From Schizochytrium sp. CCTCC M209059 (lineage: Eukaryota; Sar; Bigyra; Thraustochytrida; Thraustochytriidae): DNA of 64,000 nt. Each line of letters starts with the position of its first letter. The stretch's first letter is position 1. Positions 20,001 through 30,012 of this stretch are shown piece by piece. The stretch lies in NCBI GenBank assembly GCA_000818945.1, contig KN805418.1, forward strand, positions 7,456 through 71,455, in the 5' to 3' direction. The position numbers and the translations under genes were made by a program. The notes below the pieces were generated by a model, which was given only the letters and a program-made list of their open reading frames with translations, made no database searches and was not told the DNA's origin.

Positions 20001-20614
20001 TCGTCAACCTCCTTGGACACCTCCTCGATTTCCCACATGGTGTCCAGGACATCGACAACGAGATTGTCGCGAACCGCCTGCTTAAGCATGCCCAGCAAGA
20101 GGAGCAGCTTGCCGGACTCGGTCTTGAGCTTAATGTTTGCGCCAGCCTGGGCGCCCAGTGTGCGCAGCTTTTCAGCGTCCTTGGCGGCCGCATCCTTTTG
20201 GCGCTTGAGCGTGTTTTGCTGCCGGATGAGATCGGCCTTGCTGGGCTTTTTGGCCTTTTTGTTCTTCTTGGCGCCCTTGCCAGAGGCGCCTTCCGCATCG
20301 TCTTCCTCGTCGGCGATGGCGTTGTTGGCCTCTTCCTTGAGGTGGGCAGCATAGATTCCGCGGGGGTCGAAGACCTTGTTGGGCGCCAGCTCCACGAGCA
20401 GACGCGCGATCTGGTTGAGGCGGGCCTGGCCGCGGAGCAGCCGAAACCACTGCAGCTCGACGTACCAATGGGGGGTTTTCTTGGTCGCCTCCTCGCCCTC
20501 GACCTCCTTCATGGTCGCGCCGCCGAGCGCCTTGTCGGCCTTTTCCGCCTCATGCTTGCGCTCGCGAGCCTTCTTCGTGAGCCGCGGCCCCGTGCGGACC
20601 GGTCGGGCCATCAT
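17087..20614 (-). CDS. DDX60/Ski2-like superfamily 2 RNA helicase
   Basis: 1175 residues from tandem ATGs. Helicase motifs: Q-like DQWQLHVI (264-271), motif I APTSSGKT (284-291), motif II DEIH (370-373), motif III SAT (400-402), motif V region LLAYGVNMP (805-813) and motif VI QMAGRAGRRG (835-844). A stretch of about 380 residues between the RecA lobes carries charged coiled-coil segments. GIG near residue 772 and the GVNMP block resemble DDX60 and Ski2-type enzymes. The N-terminal 250 residues are charged and helical, with Lys-rich low complexity at 112-128. The C-terminal 300 residues look helical and are specific to this protein. DDX60 relatives in animals act in RNA surveillance and antiviral signalling; Ski2 feeds the exosome. 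Which role applies here is unknown. It is head to head with the Roco-protease gene. Confidence 0.85.
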   Translation of the reverse strand: MMARPVRTGPRLTKKARERKHEAEKADKALGGATMKEVEGEEATKKTPHWYVELQWFRLLRGQARLNQIARLLVELAPNKVFDPRGIYAAHLKEEANNAIADEEDDAEGASGKGAKKNKKAKKPSKADLIRQQNTLKRQKDAAAKDAEKLRTLGAQAGANIKLKTESGKLLLLLGMLKQAVRDNLVVDVLDTMWEIEEVSKEVDEKERKAAFKPYGDVIKQAAEIRNSREALGGMNIFDFQLTAMSDRLPPLNLHSLSGKFKLDQWQLHVIDLINKRKSVLITAPTSSGKTVLSTFVCTTGLKVLFTVPSEPLAWQVAAMLRALKVDVAILVPTLSYVPLKWTVVVGTPHSLESGLTKQVGFDFDYMVGDEIHSLNNQDGPALQRLIRAIPKTCKVLALSATIGNATELQNWWETIVGEGEIELVVHKSRFINLQRYVWASQNEMGESAAAVEDNDEASMSKVGGENVTDGKLQPLHPCSVLSVDYLASEEYASSDLAFTPVDAYALFKAMDALAQGAFDVSDLKPKTFFAPKGSQRVTLMQAKEYEDALKERLVKIAKEEPDLCALLLASLAPGNNIKTIKKARKPMLSKSKEELAKFDRETAEKLMGKVEKALESSAVNTSNSALADLTFDLHRSERTPAICFQLDSVRCQSMFDGMLRELEERELRTHPNFRRDLERKSKGLEKLREKAAKRAGKRGDDDDAMAEAQEFGESGVNEAVDVNTPHPDFVLTPPGRGMSAVETRDVEDKLRDDLPPSGDLPHPLIRGLRRGIGMYIEGLSSGYQRLVQAMAQQGRLGIVFSDELLAYGVNMPFRSAVFFGDPGPEWLTPLLHQQMAGRAGRRGLDRQGNLIYCGFAPSRLKNLLRGRLPRVTGRWPLYPTIPLQLEMNKRYEVAGAPLTTEKMQDICATPLEEWLDNKKVEDYYGVAENWIKQLGILDHPPSSYNYLIPELVWELRKFLPESLALEYLLEPMVKKYRDLVYNQFDKDADVAHQTSMFLLFCRICSREPHHEFSEAELESAAGSADALKWARPLPFPHSPDDEWDRWTEILNESQQRILDSDLPYKEQMLLPVPMDAPLDNMVYASFVRNQIDPALPTPVQHHLRERIWNVGEILRITSNVLGRSPELQPVQNLIRKAFVRIRYILDECATRNWKKFDEASVSHAEAQAPAPPAN

Positions 20615-22052
20615 GGTGCCTTTCTCGCCGCCCGCGAAGGGGGGGCTCGCCTTCCCGCCGCCTGTCTCTGCTAGCTACCTGCCTGCCTGCCTGCCTGCCT
20701 GCCTGCGCGCCGCTCCGTGCGAGACGCCCGCCCGATCCGCCCGCGCGCCGCTGCCTTCGCACGCGCGGCCTCTCCGAAGCTTGTCTGCCGCCGCTCCCTC
20801 CGCCTGCTTGCTCTGCCGCCTGGCCAGGCACGGTGGATACTTACTTATTTACGGGTGGGGCAAGTCGAGGCCCGCGTCGACCCCGACTTGGCGGCCGCGG
20901 AGTTCCACTTGCGGGGCGCCAGCGGCAAGTCGGCTATCGCGGCGCAAGGGCGACGAACGGCGAGTGGAGAGCGAGCGCATGGCCACTCGCTGCATTGTCG
21001 ACTTGCGGCCCACGCGCGCAAGTGCGGAATGCGCCCCGCACAAGTGGCCCTCGGTCTTCCCCGAAGTGGGCGACGCGCGTGGCGGGAGGACGAGCGTGGC
21101 GAGGCGGCGACGCTCTGCTCTGCGCTGCGCTGCTCCGCTTTGCTCTGCGCTGCGTTGCGCTGCGCTGCGCTGCGCTGCGCTACGCTACGCTGCGCTACCG
21201 CCCCGGTCGCGTCCGCGACGCTGGGCCGCGCTCTCGCCGCCGCCGGCTGCCCGCCCGCCGCGAGTGCTGGCCGCCTCCACCAACCGCCGCGCTCTTGTCG
21301 AGGCCAGCCAGTATCTTTGCGGTACCGGTCCCACCAGGCGGGACGCAGTGCGAGGCCCCTGAACCGGGTACCTCGAAACGAGCTCGTGTGAGCCCGAGTC
21401 GATGAGTCGCCGCGCCTCGGCTCCCGGTCCGCTTCTGCGGTCTGCGCTGCGCGCCGCGCGGCCGTGCGCCGAGCTCGGGCCCGCGTGCCGGAGGAGAGGG
21501 GTCCCGCGGGAGGGCGCAGAGGCGAGCCTCGCGCGGCGTGCCCTTCTCCTGCTCTTGCACTTGCTTGCCCTTGCTTGCTGGGCCCGCTCGCTGGTTGTTA
21601 GCGTTAGTAGCGATTAGCAGGAGCTCAGTGGGCGAGCGAGGGCGAGCCATGCCCGGCATACCAACTACCGCGCGCGGAGGCAGGCACGCAGGCCCGCCGG
21701 CGCCGCGCGAGCAGACAGCCACGCGGCGGCGCAGGCGCGCTCGCAGCGTCGCTGCGGCGGAGACAGCCTCACGGCAGCGGAGCGTGCAGGAGCAAGGGGG
21801 GGAAAGGGGGAGATCCGATTTGAAATTCCGCATCGAGAGCCCTTACCCAGGGTGGACGCAGACCCCGAGCGAAGTTTCCTCGCGCTGCACGCACAGCAGG
21901 CGGGCGAGCGCGCGCGGGGGGAAACTGCGCGGCGCGTGGAGAGCTCTGGCCTCCCTCGAGGAAACTGGAGGAGACAAGTAAATTGTAGGCGCGCCGCCCC
22001 CGAGCGAAAACTGCCGGTGGGCAAAGAAGACACCGCGACACATGGGGTCCAA
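20615..22052. other. Divergent intergenic region between helicase and Roco-protease genes
   Basis: 1.4 kb, very GC-rich. It contains a (CCTG)n run near 20682-20705, (GCGCT)n near 21120-21196 and a cluster of CACTTGCG-type elements (about 20861-21035). Long open frames on both strands here look like composition artefacts. It is probably the shared promoter plus long 5' UTRs. Confidence 0.55.
20861..21035. promoter_or_regulatory. Cluster of CAAGTSG/CACTTGCGG promoter-type elements
   Basis: Repeated cores: CACTTGCGGGGCG near 20906, GGCAAGTCGGCTATCGCGG near 20924, GTCGACTTGCGG near 20998, and CGCAAGTGCGGAATGCGCC at 21017-21035. The last is a one-mismatch copy of the element found at 50665 and 50815-50853. 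The function is inferred from recurrence upstream of genes. Confidence 0.5.
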
Positions 22053-25000
22053 ATGAGCGGGAAATCTAGAGATCTCTACGCGTATGACCATGGCGGCGAC
22101 CTCGAGGAAACCCTCATGCTGCCCCGCTCCAAATCAAGCAAACGGAAATCTTCTCGTAAGACCCGCGAGGAAACTCGAACTGTCATGACTTCTTCATCCG
22201 CACCATTTTCATCAGAGCGCGCCGAGGGATACGTCTCGGGCGGCTCACGACGGAGCCGGCGCCGCTGGACCGGTAGCAGGAGGAAACCTCGCGCACAACG
22301 TCGCGCACCAGGCGTTGCCGCCCTGACGGGGCCTTGTGCAGACGGCTTGGTAGCAGGCGAAACTGCTGAGCCTCCCGCAATAGCTGCCCACTGGCCCTCC
22401 GATGGTGGTCTCGACACCGACGAACCAGGTACGACCCCGTCCTCGCGAAGATCCTCGGCGGGGGCGTCAGGATATTGGCCCGCTTCCGAGGGCGCCCTTG
22501 CGCCGCAGGAGTTGAGCAACACAACTTCACGAACATCGCTCACATCAGGGTCGCCGTCATCGGCTACCGCTGCGCGAAATCCAACTGCGCGGGATCCTGA
22601 AGAGGTGCTCGAAGCCCTCGGGCAGCAGACCGCCTGGCGCCCAGGTCTTGTGCTTCCTAACGCGCTCTCCGCCTCTGACGGTTCTCTATCAATTGAAGCC
22701 ATCAAAGCACAAGCACGACCTGCTACGATTCAGGAATCGCCACGAGACGCGGAGAATGCTACCGACGCCAAAACCTCGGATCACAGATTAAGCAATGGGT
22801 ACATTGATGGAAACGCGGATAACTTTCAGGGCACGGATGCAACTGATTCTGACGATGAATCGGATGATCTGAGTGACGACGACGACGACGACGACGATGA
22901 CTTCGACGAGGACTTTGACGACGACGAGGAGGAGGAGGATGACGAGGACGAGGACGAGGACGAGGACGATGCTGACGAGGACGAGGACAACGATGAGAAT
23001 GGGAAAGAGGGGGATGAATTAGAAGAAGAAGAAGAAGAAGAAGAAGAAGAAAGGGACGCGAGTAGAATTCGTAAAAACGAGACCGCGAGGAGCGAATCGG
23101 AATTGGCGTCAAGTCCTCCGATCCCAATTGGCCCATCGAATGGATCTCGCGCTCGCGCATCTCGAAACGGACTAGCCCCAGAAATCTACGAGGACGTACT
23201 CCTCATTAATCGCGGCATGCAGTCTCCCTTTGGTAGCCTCGGTTCCGGCCCAGAAAGCACGCGTCTTGGGCAAATCGATGCCTCGGGCGATGCAAGCGGA
23301 CTCCTCGCAGACCAAAAGAAAGTGAACCGGAGAAGGCGCGTCAAAGCTGCTGCTGCTGCTTCTGCTGGAAGCAAGAGCCCAAGCAATGCAGGTCCCACCT
23401 CGCGACGCTCGAGACTCGCGAGGCGCGAGGCGCAAAGTATCATTCGCGAATGGCGAGAGAACCGAACACTCGTCTCAGTTGAACTGAGTCTACGAAATCG
23501 CGGACTCTCAAGCGTGCCAGGTCTACGGGACTTGGCACGCGATGAAATTGCAAACAAGAGGCTCGGCATTCTTGATCTTGACCACAATGCACTGAAAAAG
23601 CTCCCACAACACCTCCTCTCGCTTTCGAATCTCACCGAGTTGCACGTCGACTACAACAAGCTCACCGAAGCCAGCTTTCCCGCAAACATGTCAACCTTGC
23701 ACTCTCTCACGCTTCTCTCGGCAAGTCACAATCACATTCGCGAGTTTCCACGGGCCTTTGTGACCTTGCCTGCGCTCGAGTACCTGGACCTACGAGATAA
23801 TGACCTCGAGCGTTTGGTCCCGGAACGGGACGCTGACCAATTTATCACCGCCCTTTTCAGCTCTCTAGGTCGAACGCTCAAGTCGCTTGACCTCGGCATG
23901 AACAATTTACACGGCACCTTGGACGTGCGTTTTTGCGAGGCCATCCTCAAGATCGAGCAGCTTAGTCTCCACACCAATCAGCTCACGGCATTTCCTGAGT
24001 GCTTCAAGTTTATGGATAACCTGCGTGTGCTTCGCGCAAATGGCAATCTCTTGCTGCAAGTGCCCCCTCTCAGCATCGTGTCGAGTGGGCCAGCCGCAGT
24101 ACGCAAATTTTTTCACAGCCTCAGCAAGGACAACACGCGCAATGTAATTGGCGAGAGCCCCGGCGAACGCAGCCGCGCGAGCTCCGGTGGCTCTCTGGCC
24201 TACTCGCGGAACCTTGCCAGCTCAGCTGCTGCTGTCGCTTCTGCTAGCAACGAAGAGACAGACGTGGGTGATAGTGCGAGCGCCGCTGATGCCTCGGCTG
24301 CTCTTTTGGAGCGCTCCAATTCGAACGTTTCTGCGAGCAGCGCCGGGCTCGCGACCGACGCATTGAAAGGTCTCGGCGGTGGCAACGAGCGCCCGAGCAA
24401 CGTCGAACTTGCGGCAGCACCAGACTATAGTCACGCTGACGATGCTCCCTCAAGTCGTCTAGGGGCTCTGACAACGGCTGACGAGCACGTGCACACAGAC
24501 GACAATACCGACGACCCCAACGGTAGTGGTGGTTCAAGTTTGCTCGCAGCAGCGTTATCAGGAAAGGGAAGCGACGCGACAACCACGGCGCTGGAAGAAC
24601 CTGCCTCTCCCGTGGCCCAACAGCGACGCAGTTTCAAGGTCGTTGTTCTTGGAAACTCGGAGGCAGGCAAGACCTCTCTCATCAAGACGCTCGTGTCAGG
24701 TTGCAGCAGTGGGACCACCAAGTCGGAAGATCGTGCCTTTGGTGTAGATATTCACTCATTTGAACTACGCGGAGGTCCTCAAAACGACCAGGTCGAGACC
24801 TTGGACATGTGGGACTTTGCGGGGCAGTCCGTCTATTATCGCACACATCAAATCTTTTTGTCGCGACGCACGCTGTACTTGCTCGTGTGGGACGTGTCCA
24901 AGCACCAGCAGGCGCAAATCGACATGGAGGTGTGCTTTTGGGTCTACTCTGTACAGGCCCGCATTCCCGGTGCTGTGATTCTTATTATTGCCGCCAAGAC

Positions 25001-28000
25001 TGACCTCGTCACTCCCGAGGTTCTCGCTCAGCGCAAACGAGAACTGCGTGAACGTCTCAATCAGCACGAGACCTGGCGCAAGCGCGATCTCGCCGATATG
25101 GCACGCGAGGAGGAACTCGAGGAGTGCAACACAGATATTGGCGATATGTCATCGACCTTGAGTGTGGTGTCGGCCAAAACGTCTTCTACGCGACTTCGAC
25201 GACACATGCACGTTCCCGTAAGTGCAGACGTGCAGTCCGTCATCGGAGGCGCAAATGCAGGCGCGGGCGCAGGCGCAGGCGCAGGTGCAGGTCCAGGTCC
25301 AGGTACCGCGGCCGTTGTTGGTGTCAATCTTGATGAAGAAAATGAAGCTGACCCGGGTCTGGATGACTATCACGAGATGCGACCTCGCATTCTCTTGCGA
25401 CAACGCCCCCGTGTCCTCGAGGAGATCATTGACGTGTCGAGCATTTCAGGAAGCGGCTTTGATGCCCTTCGTGTCAAGCTCATGGAAGTCGTGCGCGACC
25501 CCAAGCTTTTCCCGCACGTTGGATCCCTGGCCTGTCTCCCTCGCGCGTGGACCGTGGTGGAAGACGCCATTGGCAAACTCCAAGCGGAGCGTCAGTCTCG
25601 TCCAGTGTGCTCTTGGGCGGAACTCGAGATGGCCGTGGCAGCGCGTTCGGAGGAGCTTGGATTGGATTTTGTCGAGTCCGGTGACGTAGTACAGTGCGTG
25701 CAGTTTCTGAATGACATTGGGCATATTGTCCACAATCGCAGCGTGGACATGGTGGTTCTTTGTCCAAATTGGATTGTCAATTGCATTAAACGCATTGTCG
25801 ATCAGCAATCCATCGAAAAGCGGCTCATGGAAAAGCTTGCATTGCATAATACACACCAGCCGTCTGTGGCGGCTCGCCGTGTTGCACGTATGCGTCTGAG
25901 TGCATCGCCCGGTTCAAGTGGGCAGGGCGGCGGCAGCGAAATTCTTGGCAGACAGTCGAGCACAGGCAGCACACGTTCAACGAGTACCGGCAGCACCTCA
26001 AAGCGCCCAGCTCGCGCACGCCGCCGCAAGGTGGTGGACGACAGTAAAATATTTGGCGACGTGAACAGACTCAAGGATAAAGGGATTCTCTCGGAGAGCC
26101 TTTTAAAGTGCTTATGGCCAGAACTTTTTTGCAAGGGACGGAGCAGGGCCCAGCAGAAGCGGGACGAGGCCATATATGAAGGTCTTGTGCACATTCTGGA
26201 GCAATTCGATGTGTGCAGCGAGTTAGCTCTCTCGCCCACTAACGAGCGTCAATGGATTATTCCATGCCTCATCACCAAGTCAATCGATATCGAGCGGCGC
26301 TGGTCGAAGCCTGACCCCAGATGCGAGCAGGCGATTCAAATTGGTCGCAGTTTTGTCTTTCCACGCTTCAAGCCTCCGGGCCTGATGGACAAGATTCTTA
26401 CCACCGTTTCGAAGCAGTTTCCGCAATCGAAAGCGGAAATTCGCAGCTGGAAGGATGCAAGTCTTATTCGCATCCTTGACGCCGAGGGGTCGCAGATCAA
26501 ACTGCTTGTGCGGCAAAAGCAAGAGCAAATCTTTTCGTGCACCTCCCGCGTCAACGCTTCACTCAACGTCGGTGAGGGCAGTGAGGAAGGCTCGAAGCAG
26601 GACGAGATCTTTGACATGGAACGCTCCGTATTGGACATTTGCGCGTGGGGGCCGCCGCAGACGGCATTGCATAAGATGTGGTACAACTTGGGCCTTTTGC
26701 AAGACGCCATCGAGGATATTCTCATTTACGAGTACATGGGCATCACGTGGTTTTATATGGTCCGTTGCCCCGTTTGCATGGCGCACCTCAAGAACGAGGA
26801 CGATTTTAGCGCTGCGTATACGTTTGACATCCGGGACGTCGAGGAGAAGCAGGACCGCCAGGCCGATCTAGTTGAACAAAACTGGCGCGACTACTTTGAG
26901 AACCTGAACACCCATTTGCGCTCCGGGACAGGGACGAAGAAGATCGACGCTGGTTCAGGAGACGCAAGAACGAGACCTCAGCGCATCGCTCCACTTTGCC
27001 GCACCATGTGCGACACTGAGTCGAAGCACATCCCTTCGCACGAGTGTCCGCTCATGTGGCTCGCACCACCGCCCCCAGAGATTGAGTACGAGTTCATGGC
27101 TGAAGAGGACGACTTGGACGCGTCTGAAATGAACGAGTCTGCGATTGGCCCTGGCAACGACACCGAACCCCCGAGCTTGCTCCCTGGCACGGGCGCGAAC
27201 ACACGAGGTGCCGACGCACGGAATACTGCTAGCGAAGGCGATATGCAGACGCTGGTTGCGCGAACGATGCGCGACGCGCGCGAATTGGCGCATGAATATG
27301 GGCAGTCTAATCAGATGCAGACGCTCCTGTCTGCGCCAACACCTGCCTCGGTGCGCCCTTCGGTCCCTCCGGGTCTGCGCGCGCTTGGCCCGAGTGATGG
27401 ATCCTCGTGGGCGCTGACAAGTCAGACGGAGGGCGTGCACGGTCGGTCCGTCGAGGACTTTGGACTTTCGGTGGTGATTCGCCCAGATCAGCATCTCTTG
27501 CAGCTGCAGTCGGGCAAAATGCTCGATGCGCGCGCGATTGTACGCATTGGCATCTATTGCGACCAGCGTCGTCGCTTTCTCGAGTCTGGAAGTGGGTTCG
27601 TGATGGATCGTGATCGAGGATTTGTTGTGACGGCTTGCCACCTTGTGACAGAACCTAGGTCGGGTATGCGCAAGTTTGGATTTGGCCCCAAGTCCTCGAA
27701 GCGCATCATCATAGCGCTCTTTAGCAGTCAAGATAGCCTTCCAGTATGGCGTTTTGAAGCGAGCATTGTTGCTTCCGGAGACCAAGGCATGCGGAATCAG
27801 CCACCAAGCTTTGCGACGGGCGCGGCATCGGGTACCGGGTCACGGTCTAGTTTCCTGGACCTGTTGGTGCTTCGACTGGAGGGTCAAATTCATGAGACTT
27901 TTAACGAGACAGGGTTGGAGAACTCTGTTTGGGGAAAGCAGATCCACTTTGAATCAGGGCCGCCATTATCAGAGGCGCTCCCTCTCCCCGCGGATCTACC

Positions 28001-28364
28001 CATTGCAAACTCGAGCCTCGTGAACATTGGCGACAGCGTTGCACTCATAGGCTTTCCCCTATCACGAGGGGCTGCGGAGACGATTTGCATGGATAAGGGC
28101 AGCGTGCAAGGTTTTTCGCAGAACCGTATGTTTATCAATGCTGCGCTCTTTAACCTTGAAGGAAGTTCGGGGGGTCCGCTCGTCAACGAAAACGGCGAGG
28201 TCATTGGCGTTCTTTCGACTGCCGTATCGAATTCGCTGGGCGTCCACGTCGCAATCAATCGCATCATTCCTCTTTTGGAGCAAGTGTATTCGTACGTGAT
28301 GATGGCTGCGCTGAACGCTTCTGCGATGTTGCAACAACAGCGTGCGCAAAAGCATGTTAGGTAG
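22053..28364 (+). CDS. LRR-Roc-COR (Roco) protein with C-terminal trypsin-like serine protease domain
   Basis: 2103 residues from the first ATG; upstream extension to 21852 uses GTG. Order: basic/Ser-rich N-terminus; Asp/Glu tract (about 265-335); leucine-rich repeats (about 475-690, e.g. LGILDLDHNALKKLP); low-complexity linker; Roc GTPase with P-loop GNSEAGKT (867-874), DFAGQ (921-925) and AKTD (981-984), interrupted by a Gly/Ala-rich insert; COR-like region (about 1150-1600, e.g. VVLCPNWIVN); then a chymotrypsin-fold domain (about 1825-2090). In that domain the His is in VTACHLV (H1863), the Asp in FLDLLVL (D1936) and the Ser in GSSGGP (S2039), so the triad looks complete. The protease part resembles HtrA/trypsin-like proteins without a visible PDZ. 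No kinase domain is present. Roco proteins are signalling GTPases; a protease output would make this a GTPase-gated protease (inference). Confidence 0.9.
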   Translation: MSGKSRDLYAYDHGGDLEETLMLPRSKSSKRKSSRKTREETRTVMTSSSAPFSSERAEGYVSGGSRRSRRRWTGSRRKPRAQRRAPGVAALTGPCADGLVAGETAEPPAIAAHWPSDGGLDTDEPGTTPSSRRSSAGASGYWPASEGALAPQELSNTTSRTSLTSGSPSSATAARNPTARDPEEVLEALGQQTAWRPGLVLPNALSASDGSLSIEAIKAQARPATIQESPRDAENATDAKTSDHRLSNGYIDGNADNFQGTDATDSDDESDDLSDDDDDDDDDFDEDFDDDEEEEDDEDEDEDEDDADEDEDNDENGKEGDELEEEEEEEEEERDASRIRKNETARSESELASSPPIPIGPSNGSRARASRNGLAPEIYEDVLLINRGMQSPFGSLGSGPESTRLGQIDASGDASGLLADQKKVNRRRRVKAAAAASAGSKSPSNAGPTSRRSRLARREAQSIIREWRENRTLVSVELSLRNRGLSSVPGLRDLARDEIANKRLGILDLDHNALKKLPQHLLSLSNLTELHVDYNKLTEASFPANMSTLHSLTLLSASHNHIREFPRAFVTLPALEYLDLRDNDLERLVPERDADQFITALFSSLGRTLKSLDLGMNNLHGTLDVRFCEAILKIEQLSLHTNQLTAFPECFKFMDNLRVLRANGNLLLQVPPLSIVSSGPAAVRKFFHSLSKDNTRNVIGESPGERSRASSGGSLAYSRNLASSAAAVASASNEETDVGDSASAADASAALLERSNSNVSASSAGLATDALKGLGGGNERPSNVELAAAPDYSHADDAPSSRLGALTTADEHVHTDDNTDDPNGSGGSSLLAAALSGKGSDATTTALEEPASPVAQQRRSFKVVVLGNSEAGKTSLIKTLVSGCSSGTTKSEDRAFGVDIHSFELRGGPQNDQVETLDMWDFAGQSVYYRTHQIFLSRRTLYLLVWDVSKHQQAQIDMEVCFWVYSVQARIPGAVILIIAAKTDLVTPEVLAQRKRELRERLNQHETWRKRDLADMAREEELEECNTDIGDMSSTLSVVSAKTSSTRLRRHMHVPVSADVQSVIGGANAGAGAGAGAGAGPGPGTAAVVGVNLDEENEADPGLDDYHEMRPRILLRQRPRVLEEIIDVSSISGSGFDALRVKLMEVVRDPKLFPHVGSLACLPRAWTVVEDAIGKLQAERQSRPVCSWAELEMAVAARSEELGLDFVESGDVVQCVQFLNDIGHIVHNRSVDMVVLCPNWIVNCIKRIVDQQSIEKRLMEKLALHNTHQPSVAARRVARMRLSASPGSSGQGGGSEILGRQSSTGSTRSTSTGSTSKRPARARRRKVVDDSKIFGDVNRLKDKGILSESLLKCLWPELFCKGRSRAQQKRDEAIYEGLVHILEQFDVCSELALSPTNERQWIIPCLITKSIDIERRWSKPDPRCEQAIQIGRSFVFPRFKPPGLMDKILTTVSKQFPQSKAEIRSWKDASLIRILDAEGSQIKLLVRQKQEQIFSCTSRVNASLNVGEGSEEGSKQDEIFDMERSVLDICAWGPPQTALHKMWYNLGLLQDAIEDILIYEYMGITWFYMVRCPVCMAHLKNEDDFSAAYTFDIRDVEEKQDRQADLVEQNWRDYFENLNTHLRSGTGTKKIDAGSGDARTRPQRIAPLCRTMCDTESKHIPSHECPLMWLAPPPPEIEYEFMAEEDDLDASEMNESAIGPGNDTEPPSLLPGTGANTRGADARNTASEGDMQTLVARTMRDARELAHEYGQSNQMQTLLSAPTPASVRPSVPPGLRALGPSDGSSWALTSQTEGVHGRSVEDFGLSVVIRPDQHLLQLQSGKMLDARAIVRIGIYCDQRRRFLESGSGFVMDRDRGFVVTACHLVTEPRSGMRKFGFGPKSSKRIIIALFSSQDSLPVWRFEASIVASGDQGMRNQPPSFATGAASGTGSRSSFLDLLVLRLEGQIHETFNETGLENSVWGKQIHFESGPPLSEALPLPADLPIANSSLVNIGDSVALIGFPLSRGAAETICMDKGSVQGFSQNRMFINAALFNLEGSSGGPLVNENGEVIGVLSTAVSNSLGVHVAINRIIPLLEQVYSYVMMAALNASAMLQQQRAQKHVR

Positions 28365-28547
28365 ATTGATGATGTGGTTTACAGGATGAGCGAGGGCATT
28401 TCTTTGGTTAGTGTGGTGGTGAAATAAGGAAAACTGAAGAAATCGAGGCCTACGTAAACCAGAATAAAATGAGATATGCTTTGTTCCTGTCATTAGCTTC
28501 ATTCCATCATCCATCAATGTAAAAAGATCTAGGCCTAACAAAGAAAA

Positions 28548-30012
28548 TCAGCGAAAAAGCGTGACGCGGCCGCTTGCGTTTAGGCAGGCGACCATGTTTT
28601 CGCGCGGGTGAAAGACGTTACGACTTTGTACAGAGCCGAGACTTTCGCCAGCAAGATTCATGATGCGCTTAATCTTGCCACTTTCTGTGGAAAATACTTG
28701 CACGCGCCGAGGCTTTTCCATGGATCCACAAATAAAGGCAGATGGGTGCAGTTGGCTCCACGAGGCGTGAAAGGTTGCCAGATAACGACCGGTCCGGTTG
28801 TTGTGGCGCACCGAGTGCGTTGGCACAAGCTCCTCCGCAGTGCTATTTTGCGGATTTGAAAAGAGCCGTAAGAAGTTACTTTGACCCACTGCGACAAGCT
28901 GGTCACCCCGTCCATTAAACGTGCACGAGTTGATGCTGTTTGTGTCAGCGTACATTGCGAGATGCTTGAATTTTCCTTTGGAAGACCGAATTGCGCGCAG
29001 ATCCCAGATTTTCACGCTGCGGTCCAGGCTGCACGTGCACAGGTAATTTCCGTCAGGCGATACGCTCACCGTCTGGGTCTTCTTGTCGTGCGCCTGGAAC
29101 TGCCAGGACATCTTGCTGTCCGCGGTGCGGACATCGGTACACGCGGCCAGACCATCTGAGAACCCCATGACGATGCTTTGTCCTTTTTCTGTAAGAGTTG
29201 CATGTTGAAGCCAGCCATGATCCTCTTCGGACTTGAACACAAGTTCGAAGCGACCTGGCGCATCAAACTGCATGCGTCGGACAGTGCCGTCATAGCTAGC
29301 TGTGATGAGAGCGCCATCTGCCGGTGCGTAGTCGACAACGTTAATGGTGGAGACATGCGGGCGAAACTGGACTGCGTCCTCTTCCGCTTCGAGGTCGTCG
29401 CTGCCTTCACCATCGGCCTCGGCTGGAATTCTGTACATGCCGAGGTTGCCATCGCGATCACCGGCGCAGAGGATTGGCTGCGAGGGGTGAAAGTTGAGCG
29501 CGTAGCCTCTGGATGGCACGATCTTGACAGCTTCCTGGCACGAGAGCGTGCTCAGCTGCGAGGCATAGTCGAGCTCCTCTTGGTCGAGCGATGGTTTTTC
29601 TTCGGCATCGCCGCCTTCCTTGTCGGGACTTGCGTCGGGATCTCCAGCCTCCTTTTGCCCTTGTTGTTGTTGTTGCTGCTGCTGCTCTTTGAGCAGCGAG
29701 GCGAAGAACGCTTTGCCGTACTCTTCGTCATCGCCGAGGTCGAGCACCTTCTCCTCGAAGCGGGCGTCTGCATCGCTCTCCTCGGCTTTCACCAGGCCGG
29801 CGCCAGTGGTCCCGGCGCCAGGGTTCTTCCCTCCGCCGCCGGCCACGGTGATCTTGCCGCGGAGAACCCTGTCCACGTAGACGTCGGGCGCGGCCTCGCC
29901 GGCGAGCCGCGAGGACTTCCTGCGCGTCTGCGTCTCGCGCGCCCGCGCCTTGCGCTTCTGCGCCTCCTTGCGCCTCGCGGCGGCGGCGCGGCGCCTGGCC
30001 TCGGCGGGCGCC
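28548..30012 (-). CDS. WDR76: WDR76/CMR1-like WD40 protein, 5' end lost in assembly gap
   Basis: 487 residues are visible; the N-terminus lies in the gap at 30013. The C-terminal WD40 propeller matches the WDR76/Cmr1 family, which binds DNA-damage sites and the CUL4-DDB1 ligase in other eukaryotes. Diagnostic stretches include RGYALNFHPSQPILCAGDRDG, ITASYDGTVRRM, CSLDRSVKIWDLR and the family C-terminal block RHNNRTGRYLATFHASW with FICGSMEKPRRVQVF. Before the propeller there is a Lys/Arg/Ala-rich helical segment and a Gln run (GTT/GCT-encoded on the plus strand near 29665-29690). An apparent open frame continues across the Ns to 30584, but the far side is antisense to the PLD gene and is not part of this protein. 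Confidence 0.85.

Noticed and set aside
20640..21990. Several long overlapping open frames on both strands upstream of the Roco gene
   Set aside because: Extreme GC content removes stop codons. The frames are Arg/Ala/Pro-rich, overlap each other and lack domains.
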